A DNA stretch of 59,652 nt from Xanthomonas codiaei (GTDB taxonomy: Bacteria; Pseudomonadota; Gammaproteobacteria; Xanthomonadales; Xanthomonadaceae), in contig NZ_MDEC01000030.1 in assembly GCF_002939785.1 (NCBI RefSeq), forward strand, positions 1-59,652, read 5' to 3'. Shown one piece after another: positions 17,093 through 25,057 of the stretch. Both the position numbers and the translations under genes were made by a program. Below the pieces are notes generated by a model. That model had not been told where the DNA came from. It did not search any database and saw only the letters and a program-made list of their open reading frames with translations. The stretch's first letter is position 1, and each line of letters opens with the position of its first letter.

Positions 17093-19594
17093 ATGGCCAC
17101 CTCGCACCGATGGATAGGGTTGTTGCTCGTCAGCCTCTTGCCAGCACCTGCGTTCGCAGGCACCGCGGAGGGCGGCTACCGACAGCCGCCGGAGCCGTTG
17201 TTGAGCGTGATGCGTGCACCGCTCAATCCATCGCCGCGGCTAGATCCCACCGGCAGGACCTTGCTGCTGGTGCAGCGGAACCCGTATCCGCCGATCGCAC
17301 GGCTGGCCGAGCCCTATCTCAAGCTCGCCGGCGTGCGGGTGGAGCCGCGCACGCATAGCCGCCACGACATGTCCAACGGCTACGGCATTCGCGCCTGCCT
17401 GCAGGGTTTCAGCCTGATGGACATTGCCACCGGCACGCAGACGGCCGTGGCCCTGCCGGCCGACGCCTGCCCGGCGTTGCCGGTGTGGTCGCCCGACGGG
17501 CGCCGTTTCGCCTTCAACAACACCGCCGCCGACCGTGTCGAGCTCTGGGTGGGAGACACCGCCACCGGACAGGTGCGCAGGATCGACGATGTGCAGCTCA
17601 ACCCTGTGCTCGGGGGCGAGATCCAATGGCTGGGCGGCAGCGACACCCTGCTGCTGAAGACCGTGCCGCGCGAGCTGGGCCCCGCACCGCGCAAGCCTGC
17701 GCTGCCGCCGGGCCCGGAGGTCAAGGAAACCATCCAGGGCAAGGGTGAAAGCAGTACCTACGAAGCCCGCGATACGCTGTCCAGTCCAGAGGACGAGGCG
17801 TTGTTCACCTATTACGCCACCGCACAACTCGTCACGGTGGATGCGGCGAGCGGTCGCCAACGCAAGCTCGGGACCCCGGCGGTGTACGACACGGTCGACG
17901 GCGCGCCGGATGGCCGCCATGTGCTGGTGGAACGGTTGAAGGCGCCGTATTCCTATGTCACCACGTATACGCGGTTCGCCCACGCTATCGCGGTGCTGGA
18001 TCTGGAAACGGGCGGTGAGCGTGTGCTGGCCAATCTGCCGGTTGCTGACCGGGTGCCGGTGCAGGGTGTGGCGACCGGCCCCCGCGCCTACTCCTGGCGC
18101 GCCAATCAGCCGGCCACGCTGGTGTGGGCCGAGGCACTGGACGGCGGCGACTGGAAAACCAGCGTGCCCGCACGCGACAGGTTGATGACGCTGGCGGCAC
18201 CGTTTACTGCCAGGCCGCGCGAGCTGGCGCGCGTGCAGCAGCGGTATGCAGGCCTGTCCTGGTTCGCCGACGGCGGGCAGGCGTTACTGGACGAGTACGA
18301 CGAAAACCGCCATTGGCGGCGGACCACGCTGGTGGATGTCGACCGCCCTGCCGCTGGCGGACGGGTGTTGTTCGATCTGTCCACAGACGACCTGTACGCC
18401 GATCCCGGCCTGCCTGAAATGCAGGTGCTCGCCAACGGCCAGTCCGTGCTGCGCCAGACCCAGGGCGCATTGTTCCTGAGTGGGCAAGGCGCCTCGCCGG
18501 CCGGCGACCGGCCGTTCCTGGATCGTTATGAGCTTGCCACCGGCAAGACCCAGCGGCTGTTCCGCAGCGATGCCCAGGTGGACGAGGTGTTCTTCGGATT
18601 TGCCGGCGACGATGTGTCGCGCCTGCTGACCTGGCATCAGTCGCTGACCGATCCGCCCAACGTGTATCTGCGCACCCTGGGCCAACCGCTACCGGCTGCG
18701 GCCGCAGGCGAGGCTGTCGTTGCGTCCACCGCGACGCAGATCACCCGGTTCCCCGATCCGACCCCGCTGGTGCGGCAGATCAAGAAGCGTCTGGTGAGCT
18801 ACAAGCGCAAGGATGGCGTGGACTTGTCGTTCACCCTGTACACGCCGCCCGGCTACCAGGAAGGCACGCGCGTACCGGCGATCCTGTATGCCTACCCGCT
18901 CGACTATGCCGACCCCTCCAAGGCCGGCCAGGTCAGCGGCGCCAGCGAGCGCGAGTTCACCCGTCTGGGCTACTACCAGCTCTTGCTGCTGGCCGGTTAC
19001 GCCATCATCGACAATGCCGCCTTCCCCATCGTGGGCGACCCCAAAACCGCCTACGACACCTATCTGCAGCAGCTGGTGGACGATGCCACCGCTGCGGTGG
19101 ACAAGGCGGTGGAGCTGGGGGTCGTCGACCGTCAACGCATCGGCGTCACCGGACATAGCCACGGCGCGTTGATGACGGCCAATCTGCTGGCGCATACCGA
19201 TCTGTTCCGCGCAGGTGCCGCCACCAGCGGCAGCTACAACAAGACGCTGACGCCATTTGGATTCCAGAACGAGCGTCGTTCGTTCTGGGCCGCACCGGAG
19301 GTCTATGCGCAAGCCTCCGCGTTCTTCCACGCCGACAAGATCGACGAGCCCTTGTTGATCGTGCATGGCATGGACGACGCCAACCCCGGTACCGAAACCA
19401 CCCAGGCTCCACGCCTGTTTCAGGCCATCCGCGGCAACGGTGGCACCGCACGCCTGGTGCTGCTGCCATTCGAGCCGCACTGGTACAGCGCACGCGAATC
19501 CACGGAAGACGTGGTGGCCGAGATGCTGGATTGGTTCGACCGTTACGTGAAGAATGCGCCGCCACGCGGTGCGGGCAGCACGCAGGATCGCTAG
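17093..19594 (+). CDS. Secreted S9 serine peptidase (glutamyl endopeptidase-like)
   Basis: 833 aa with a clear Sec signal peptide (HRWIGLLLVSLLPAPAFAG, cut near residue 23), so periplasmic or secreted. An N-terminal beta-propeller-like region with WSPDGRRFAF repeats is followed by a prolyl-oligopeptidase catalytic domain with Ser689 (GHSHG), Asp761 (HGMDD) and His796 (EPHWY). The segment around RYERKDGV/YKRKDGVDLSFTLYTPPGY is closest to the chloroplast glutamyl endopeptidase group of S9D. It probably degrades peptides for nutrition. Start at ATG 17093 chosen because it puts the signal peptide at the N-terminus. Confidence 0.9.
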   Translation: MATSHRWIGLLLVSLLPAPAFAGTAEGGYRQPPEPLLSVMRAPLNPSPRLDPTGRTLLLVQRNPYPPIARLAEPYLKLAGVRVEPRTHSRHDMSNGYGIRACLQGFSLMDIATGTQTAVALPADACPALPVWSPDGRRFAFNNTAADRVELWVGDTATGQVRRIDDVQLNPVLGGEIQWLGGSDTLLLKTVPRELGPAPRKPALPPGPEVKETIQGKGESSTYEARDTLSSPEDEALFTYYATAQLVTVDAASGRQRKLGTPAVYDTVDGAPDGRHVLVERLKAPYSYVTTYTRFAHAIAVLDLETGGERVLANLPVADRVPVQGVATGPRAYSWRANQPATLVWAEALDGGDWKTSVPARDRLMTLAAPFTARPRELARVQQRYAGLSWFADGGQALLDEYDENRHWRRTTLVDVDRPAAGGRVLFDLSTDDLYADPGLPEMQVLANGQSVLRQTQGALFLSGQGASPAGDRPFLDRYELATGKTQRLFRSDAQVDEVFFGFAGDDVSRLLTWHQSLTDPPNVYLRTLGQPLPAAAAGEAVVASTATQITRFPDPTPLVRQIKKRLVSYKRKDGVDLSFTLYTPPGYQEGTRVPAILYAYPLDYADPSKAGQVSGASEREFTRLGYYQLLLLAGYAIIDNAAFPIVGDPKTAYDTYLQQLVDDATAAVDKAVELGVVDRQRIGVTGHSHGALMTANLLAHTDLFRAGAATSGSYNKTLTPFGFQNERRSFWAAPEVYAQASAFFHADKIDEPLLIVHGMDDANPGTETTQAPRLFQAIRGNGGTARLVLLPFEPHWYSARESTEDVVAEMLDWFDRYVKNAPPRGAGSTQDR

Positions 19595-19729
19595 GCCCGC
19601 TACCCTGGAGCAGGCTGGCTGACACCGCGATGGCGTCGGTGCGGGAATGGGGCGTGGCTTGCGCGCCGCTGCTGCTGGTCAAGGCGCGCTCCTGGCCCAT
19701 CTGCAGGGCGTGCCTGGTTGCGAGCCATC

Positions 19730-19757
19730 GCATGGCCGGTGATGCCACCGGCCATGC
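19730..19757. terminator. Perfect 11-bp hairpin between convergent genes
   Basis: GCATGGCCGGT and ACCGGCCATGC with a 6-nt loop. It lies between the ends of the S9 peptidase (rightward) and the GvpU-like gene (leftward), so it could serve both. No T-tract. Confidence 0.5.
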
Positions 19758-19880
19758 GCTGCGCAGCGGGTGTGCGCCAGGCTGCGGAACGCCGAGCTTG
19801 CAGCACTGCGATCGCAGCGATGCCTTGCCGCCCGGTGACGTGATCATTACCTTGCATCACCTGGGGCCGCATCACACTCA

Positions 19881-20348
19881 TTAGTCGGCGGACAGCGAGC
19901 CCAGGGTGAAACCGGACACCGCATTGACCTTGCCGCGCCAGAGCACGCCACGGTTGCTGGGCAGCGGCTGGCCGCCGGGTGAGAAGCAACGCGCATCGAT
20001 CAGGTGGATGAACTGCGGCGGTGCGCTGCTCTGCTGGCCGTCGTCATCGTCGGCGGCGGCGTCGTAAATGCTGGCATGGCTGGCGAATGCAAGACGAATG
20101 TCTTCCTTCTCCTCGTCGCTGCCGGGAAACGCCGCAGAAAATTCCTGCGCGAAGGCTTCGAAGTATTGCTTGCCGCTCACCAGCTGGCCCGAGACGACCA
20201 CGCCCTCCACGAACAGGGTGATGCCGAACTGCGTATTGGAAGCGTTGGCAATGCCGACCAGCTTCTGCAGGTACCAATCCACGCTCTGGCCGTCGAACGC
20301 CAGCTTGACGTCTTCCAGCGACGGTTGATGTTGATCCTGGTCTGTCAT
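19881..20348 (-). CDS. GvpU-like protein, function unknown here
   Basis: 155-aa acidic protein. The segment LQKLVGIANASNTQFGITLFVEGVVVSGQLVSGKQYFEAF resembles the domain named after gas-vesicle accessory protein GvpU. No gas-vesicle structural gene (gvpA and others) is present in the window, so the name describes only the fold. A second half (QFIHLIDARCFSPGGQPLPSNRGVLWRGKVNAVSGFTLGSL) may be a small beta domain. A strong AGAGGAGA lies 5 nt before the ATG at 20348, which decides the start. It stands alone, 226 bp downstream of hpxW. Confidence 0.6.
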   Translation of the reverse strand: MTDQDQHQPSLEDVKLAFDGQSVDWYLQKLVGIANASNTQFGITLFVEGVVVSGQLVSGKQYFEAFAQEFSAAFPGSDEEKEDIRLAFASHASIYDAAADDDDGQQSSAPPQFIHLIDARCFSPGGQPLPSNRGVLWRGKVNAVSGFTLGSLSAD

Positions 20349-20574
20349 GTTGCTCTCCTCTGGGTGGATTCGACGACGCGTCATGTCCATGCCGGATATA
20401 GGTCACCGGCCATGGTGTGCGCAAGCATGGCACACGTCCTCCTGCAGTGACTGCGGCCGGGTTCGCTCGGGCAGCGACGAAAGCACCGTGTTGTGATGGA
20501 TCGACGCCTGCCCCGGATGCGCGCGGGATCGCTTCGGCAGGCAATGCCATCGTGTGGCGCACCGCTCGCCGTGC

Positions 20575-22155
20575 TCACCACCCTGCAACGGCGCCGTCCG
20601 AGCGCGGATCGCTCGCGCCGCTGATCACGCCATCGGCCTGCCGCACCAAGGCACCGGCATGCCCCATCACCGCGCTGTAGGCAGGCAGTAGTTCCACCGC
20701 GTGCCCGGCCTCGCGCAAGGCCTGCACCAGCGCCGGATCGAAGCGGTCTTCCAGCTTCAGCGTGGTGCTGTCCTCGCCCCAGGTGCGGCCGAGTAACCAG
20801 CGCGGCGCCGTGATCGCCTGCTGCAGCGGCATGCCGAAGCGGGCGTAACGCGAGAACAGTGCGGCCTGGGTCTGGGGTTGGCCTTCGCCGCCCATGGTGC
20901 CGTAGGCCATGACGCGGCCATCGTCGAAGCTGGCCAGCGCCGGGTTGAGGGTGTGGAAGGGCTTGCGCCCCGGGGCGAGCGCGTTCCAGCCGTCCGCCGC
21001 CAGGCGGAAGCTGCAGCCGCGGTTCTGCCAGGTGATGCCGGTGCGTGGCAGCACCAGGCCGGAGCCGAACTCGAAGTAGGTGGACTGGATGCAGCTGACC
21101 GCACGCCCGGCAGCGTCGATGGCGCCGAACCAGACCGTGTCGCCGGCCTGCGAGGGTTGCGGCCAGGGCAGGGCACGGGTCATGTCGATGCGTGCGGCCA
21201 GCGCATCGAGCGCGGCGCTATCGTCCAGCAGTGCCTGCGTGTCCAGCGTCATCCACGCCGGGTCGCCGATATGCGCATCGCGGATCAGAAAGGCCTGTTT
21301 GGTGGCTTCGACCAGGCCGTGCACATGTGCAAGGCTGTCGGCCTGGGTCACCTGCAGGCGGTCGAACAACGCCAGGATCAGCAGCGAGGCCAGGCCCTGG
21401 GTGGGTGGGGCGTGGTTGTAGACGCGTGCGCCGGCAATGCCCACCGACAACGGCACGCTGCGATCGGCGCTGTGCGCGGCCAGGTCGTCGGCATGCAGCA
21501 GGCTGCCCAGCGCCTGCAGGTCGGCGGCGATGTCGGCGGCCAGTGCACCGCGATAGAAACCGTCCAGGCCGGCATCGGCCAACCGCTGCAGGGTGTCTGC
21601 CAGCTGCGGTTGCTGCAGCAGCGCGCCCTCGCGCAGGGGCACGCCGTGGGGTTCGAAGATGCGTGCGTAGGCGCCGGGCTGGCAGCGCAGTTCGCCGCCC
21701 TTGTCGGCCGCTATCTGGGCGCCGCCGGCGGTGACCGGAACACCGGCGGCGGCGTGATGGATGGCATCGGCGAGCAGGCGCTGCAGCGGCAGCCGGCCAT
21801 CGGCCCGTTGCAGCGCCAATGCCCAGCCGGAGACGGTGCCGGCCACGGTATTGGCCGCAGCGGGGCCGCGCCAGGGGATGCCGGCCTGGCCGGCGTAGTA
21901 GTCCAGGGTCGCTGCACGCGCGGCGCGGCCGCAGGCGTCGATGGCGTGGACGTGGCCATCCGGCTCGCGAATCAGCCAGAAGCCGTCGCCGCCGATACCG
22001 GTCATGTGGGGATACACCACCGCCAGGCAGGCGGCGGTGGCAACCGCCGCTTCGATGGCGGTGCCGCCGTCGCGCAGCACATCGCGGCCGGCCTGCGCGG
22101 CCAGGTGATGCGGTGCCACCACCATGCCGCGGCAGGCGCGCAAGGTCTGCAGCAT
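20575..22155 (-). CDS. hpxW: HpxW, oxamate amidohydrolase-like (gamma-glutamyltransferase family)
   Basis: 526-aa Ntn hydrolase that is expected to mature by self-cleavage before Thr340 (GDTVWFGAID), which aligns with the catalytic Thr of gamma-glutamyltransferases. The N-terminal part has the family CAVAT-like block and PHMTGIGGDGFWL; the C-terminal part has SCIQSTYFEFGSG and MGGEGQPQTQ. HpxW of Klebsiella hydrolyses oxamate to oxalate in the oxalurate branch of urate degradation. There is no signal peptide, unlike true periplasmic GGTs. Its start overlaps the hpxY stop (TGATG), so the two are coupled. Confidence 0.88.
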   Translation of the reverse strand: MLQTLRACRGMVVAPHHLAAQAGRDVLRDGGTAIEAAVATAACLAVVYPHMTGIGGDGFWLIREPDGHVHAIDACGRAARAATLDYYAGQAGIPWRGPAAANTVAGTVSGWALALQRADGRLPLQRLLADAIHHAAAGVPVTAGGAQIAADKGGELRCQPGAYARIFEPHGVPLREGALLQQPQLADTLQRLADAGLDGFYRGALAADIAADLQALGSLLHADDLAAHSADRSVPLSVGIAGARVYNHAPPTQGLASLLILALFDRLQVTQADSLAHVHGLVEATKQAFLIRDAHIGDPAWMTLDTQALLDDSAALDALAARIDMTRALPWPQPSQAGDTVWFGAIDAAGRAVSCIQSTYFEFGSGLVLPRTGITWQNRGCSFRLAADGWNALAPGRKPFHTLNPALASFDDGRVMAYGTMGGEGQPQTQAALFSRYARFGMPLQQAITAPRWLLGRTWGEDSTTLKLEDRFDPALVQALREAGHAVELLPAYSAVMGHAGALVRQADGVISGASDPRSDGAVAGW

Positions 22156-23615
22156 CACTGGCCCTCCGCCGGTGGGCTGAAGGCCAGGTGCCCATCGCGT
22201 TCGAGCTGCGCGGCGAGGGCGAACAGGCGGTCTTCGCGGCCAGGCGCGGCGATCAGCTGTACGCCTAACGGCAGGCGGCCCGGACGCGGCAGTGGCGCGG
22301 CCAGCACTGGGCATCCGGCCAGGCCGAGCGGCTGGGTGAAGATGCCCAGGTTGGCGCGTGCCGAGACCGACAGGCCGTCGATCTGGATGGTGTCCTGGTC
22401 GATGCGCGGCGCCACGCACGGCGTGGCTGGCGCGATCAACACATCCACCTCGTCCCACAGCGCCCGCATCGCGGTGGCGAACCAATGGGCGAAGGCCTGC
22501 GCATCGGCCACCGCGCTGGCCGGCAGCTGCAGCCCGGCCAGCAGGCGGTCGCGCGTGGCCGGGTCGAACTGCTCGGCCTGCGTTGCGAGGGCGGCGCGAT
22601 GACGGTGGCCGCCTTCGGCGGCGGTCAGCACGAAGGCCGCCGCACGTGCGCGCTCGGCTTCCGGCAATTCGACCACCGCGTTGCTGTTGCAGGCCTGCAG
22701 CAGCGCGCCCAGGCCGGCCTCCAGTTCGTGATCGAGATTGCGCTGGAACCAGCCGCCAAGCCGGGCGATGCGCAGGGTGTTGGCAGTGCAGGCTGCAATC
22801 GGCTGTCCGAGCAACACCTCCTGCACGCGGCGCAGGTCGGCCACGCAGGTCGCGAACGGCCCCACCACGTCCAGCGCATCGACGAAGGGAAACACGCCCT
22901 CCAGCGGAATTGCGCCATGCGTCGGGCGCAGGCCATACACGCCGCACAGCGCGGCGGGCACGCGGATCGAGCCGTTGGTGTCCGAACCCAGCGCGAACGG
23001 CACTAGCCCCGCCGCCACCGCCGCCGCCGAGCCACCCGAGGAGCCGCCGGCCAGATGCTGGTGGTCGTGCGGATTGGCGGTGGTGCCGTGGTGCGCGTTG
23101 ACGGTGGCAAACCCGTAGGCGAATTCGTCCATGTTGGCAGTGCCGACCAGCACCGCGCCGGCATCGCCCAGGCGCTGCACCACCGCCGCATCGCGGTGGG
23201 CCGGCGCGCAGTGCGCGCGTACCGCCGCGCCGGCGGTGGTGACCTGGCCGGCGACATCGAACAGGTCCTTGACCACGAACGGCACGCCCGCCAGCGCACC
23301 GCCATCGCTGCCACCGCTCAGCGCCGATTGCACACGCGCGGCATCGGCGGCGGCGCGTGCCGGCAGCAGGCGGGTGACCGCACACAGGCGGTCGTTGGCC
23401 TGGTGGATGCGCGCCAGGGTCTGGGTGGCCAGGCGCGCGATCTGCGCGGGCTGGCTACGCGAGGTGGCAACGATGGCCGCGATCTGGCCACGTGGGCCGG
23501 CGGTGTCATGGCCCGCGGCACGTGGTGGGTTGAAACTGCTCAACAGGTGCGCATGGCCGCGCAGGATATCGGTATTGCGATCGATGCCGGCTTGCCACTG
23601 CGCTGGGAGTTGCAT
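22155..23615 (-). CDS. hpxY: HpxY/AtzE-like amidase with HpxX-tail-like N-terminus
   Basis: 486-aa amidase-signature enzyme with the Ser-cisSer-Lys triad visible: Lys116 in FVVKDLFD, Ser193 in GGSSGGS and Ser216 in GSDTNGSIRVP. HpxY is linked with HpxX to oxalurate hydrolysis. The AtzE-type core begins near residue 43 (GQIAAIV). The first 30 or so residues (LPAQWQAGIDRNTDILRGH) resemble the C-terminal helices of the small HpxX/AtzG (DUF4089) subunit, which is otherwise missing here, suggesting a truncated hpxX joined in frame. AAGGTGA just upstream of the ATG at 23615 supports this start. A palindromic repeat lies directly upstream. Confidence 0.85.
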   Translation of the reverse strand: MQLPAQWQAGIDRNTDILRGHAHLLSSFNPPRAAGHDTAGPRGQIAAIVATSRSQPAQIARLATQTLARIHQANDRLCAVTRLLPARAAADAARVQSALSGGSDGGALAGVPFVVKDLFDVAGQVTTAGAAVRAHCAPAHRDAAVVQRLGDAGAVLVGTANMDEFAYGFATVNAHHGTTANPHDHQHLAGGSSGGSAAAVAAGLVPFALGSDTNGSIRVPAALCGVYGLRPTHGAIPLEGVFPFVDALDVVGPFATCVADLRRVQEVLLGQPIAACTANTLRIARLGGWFQRNLDHELEAGLGALLQACNSNAVVELPEAERARAAAFVLTAAEGGHRHRAALATQAEQFDPATRDRLLAGLQLPASAVADAQAFAHWFATAMRALWDEVDVLIAPATPCVAPRIDQDTIQIDGLSVSARANLGIFTQPLGLAGCPVLAAPLPRPGRLPLGVQLIAAPGREDRLFALAAQLERDGHLAFSPPAEGQ

Positions 23616-23658
23616 GGGTCACCTTGGGTTGCTGGTGCTGGTGCTGGTGCGGGTCGGG

Positions 23659-23697
23659 CCCCTCTCCCGCCGGGAGAGGGGTTGGGGTGAGGGTGCC
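23659..23697. repeat. Dispersed palindromic repeat
   Basis: Perfect 11-bp palindrome CCCCTCTCCCG-C-CGGGAGAGGGG (23659-23681) followed by the tail TTGGGGTGAGGGTGCCCC. It sits in the 108-bp gap between the nucleoside hydrolase stop and hpxY. The same family occurs at 31611, 31811, 32010 and 40259. Confidence 0.8.
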
Positions 23698-23723
23698 CCG
23701 GGAGTTGGAGGTGTGTCAGCGGC

Positions 23724-24908
23724 TCATGCCGCTGGCTCGTTGTCGTACTCAGCGGGCATCGCATTTTTATCGGCTGGCGTCCCCTCATCCGCCCTTCGGG
23801 CCCCTTCTCCCGGTGGGAGAGGGGGGAGCGGCAACCCGACTGCTGGCGGCTGCGCTGCAGTGAGGCGGTCGATCAACAACTGCTCGAACGCCTCCACATC
23901 CACCGCATGCACCACGCGTTGCGCCTGCTCGCCCAGGCCCGGCTGGTAGCCCGGCGCCCATGACAGGATGTCGCCATAGCCCGCGTCGAAGGCAGTGTTG
24001 GTGTCGACATACAGCGTCTCCACCTGCGTGGCCAACTCCGGCTGCAACCATAGCGCCGTGGCCAGCTCATCCCACATCGGAAAACCCGGCTCGCGCCGCC
24101 GCAGCGCCTGCCCGATCACGGTGTCGGCGGCGCTCATGCGCGCGAGCAGGTGCGGGGTGAGTTCGGTGGCGGTGGAAGGGTCCACCGGCACCATGGTGAT
24201 CCTGCGCCACGGGGCGTGCATGACGATGCGGGCCGCTTCCGGATCCCAGCGGATATTGAATTCGCGGCGGGGCGAATGGACGAACTCGCGCGCGAACTGC
24301 CGCGCACTGACGCTGTTGCGCTGCTGCCTTGGATTGAGGCTGCCGCCCATGTACACCAGTTCGCGCGCGAGCGTGGCGAACGCCGGGTCCAGCGATTGCG
24401 CCAGCGCCAGATTGGTCAACGGGCCGGTGGCAACGATGCTCACCTCGCCCGGGTATTGACGCACCATGCGCAGCATGAACAACGCGGCCGGCCCGTCGGC
24501 CGGGCGCACCACGCTGGGATTGCCCAGTGCCAGGTCGGGCACCACGTCGTGCGCGTGGTAGCGCGGCGCGCTCTGCACGGTATCCCCATCCACCCACTGC
24601 CGCGTCCACGCACCTTTCCAGACCAGCTTGCCGTACAGCGCTTCCCAGCGCTCGGTGGCGGCCTCGCTGTTGAGCAGCGGATGCACCGGGCCCGGCAGCA
24701 CCGGAATCTGCGGATGGCCGGCCAGTTCCAGCAGGCGGCAGGTATGGGCCAGCACTTCGTCGCGCCAGATGTTGCCGCTCACCGCACTGATGCCGAGCAC
24801 CTCGACCTCGGTCGATTGCAACAGCAGGACATGCGCAGGCGTGAAGCCATCGATGTCGTCTTCGAGGATGACGCGGCGTCTGGATGGGGCGGCGTTGGGG
24901 TCGGTCAT
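23724..24908 (-). CDS. Nucleoside hydrolase family protein
   Basis: 394 aa, predicted to split nucleosides into base and ribose. The substrate-side blocks EFNIRWDPEAA and WDELATALWLQPEL match inosine-uridine nucleoside hydrolases. The usual N-terminal DxDxxxDD calcium site is replaced by LEDDIDGFTPAH (residues 16-26), so metal binding or substrate may differ; a divergent branch of the family also lacks the DD pair. The last 30 or so residues (LPPGEGARRADEG and onward) are encoded by a dispersed repeat (23781-23826), so the native C-terminus was probably replaced. It lies upstream of hpxYW and downstream of the adenosine deaminase, all on the same strand. Confidence 0.8.
   Translation of the reverse strand: MTDPNAAPSRRRVILEDDIDGFTPAHVLLLQSTEVEVLGISAVSGNIWRDEVLAHTCRLLELAGHPQIPVLPGPVHPLLNSEAATERWEALYGKLVWKGAWTRQWVDGDTVQSAPRYHAHDVVPDLALGNPSVVRPADGPAALFMLRMVRQYPGEVSIVATGPLTNLALAQSLDPAFATLARELVYMGGSLNPRQQRNSVSARQFAREFVHSPRREFNIRWDPEAARIVMHAPWRRITMVPVDPSTATELTPHLLARMSAADTVIGQALRRREPGFPMWDELATALWLQPELATQVETLYVDTNTAFDAGYGDILSWAPGYQPGLGEQAQRVVHAVDVEAFEQLLIDRLTAAQPPAVGLPLPPLPPGEGARRADEGTPADKNAMPAEYDNEPAA
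23781..23826. repeat. Dispersed palindromic repeat, variant form, inside a gene end
   Basis: CCCCTCATCCGCCC..GGGCCCCTTCTCCCGGTGGGAGAGGGG. It matches the variant at 32258-32303 in reverse orientation. It is translated as the C-terminal tail of the nucleoside hydrolase. Confidence 0.75.
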
Positions 24909-25057
24909 TGCGCTTCGGTCGTGGAGTGAAATGTGGTGCAGCGGAGATGGAGCGGACGTTGCGTGAGGAGGAACATGCCTGTGCGCGAGGTGGCGTTCGC
25001 GGGTGAAGCCTGTTCGCGCAAGGGCGCGCTTCCGAGCGACGGGTGCCGCTGCCGACG

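Noticed and set aside
20575..22155. Periplasmic gamma-glutamyltranspeptidase
   Set aside because: There is no signal peptide, and the gene is coupled to an HpxY/AtzE amidase within a purine locus, which points to HpxW.
20878..22602. Long plus-strand frame opposite hpxW/hpxY
   Set aside because: Antisense shadow of two well-supported enzymes; no recognisable domain.
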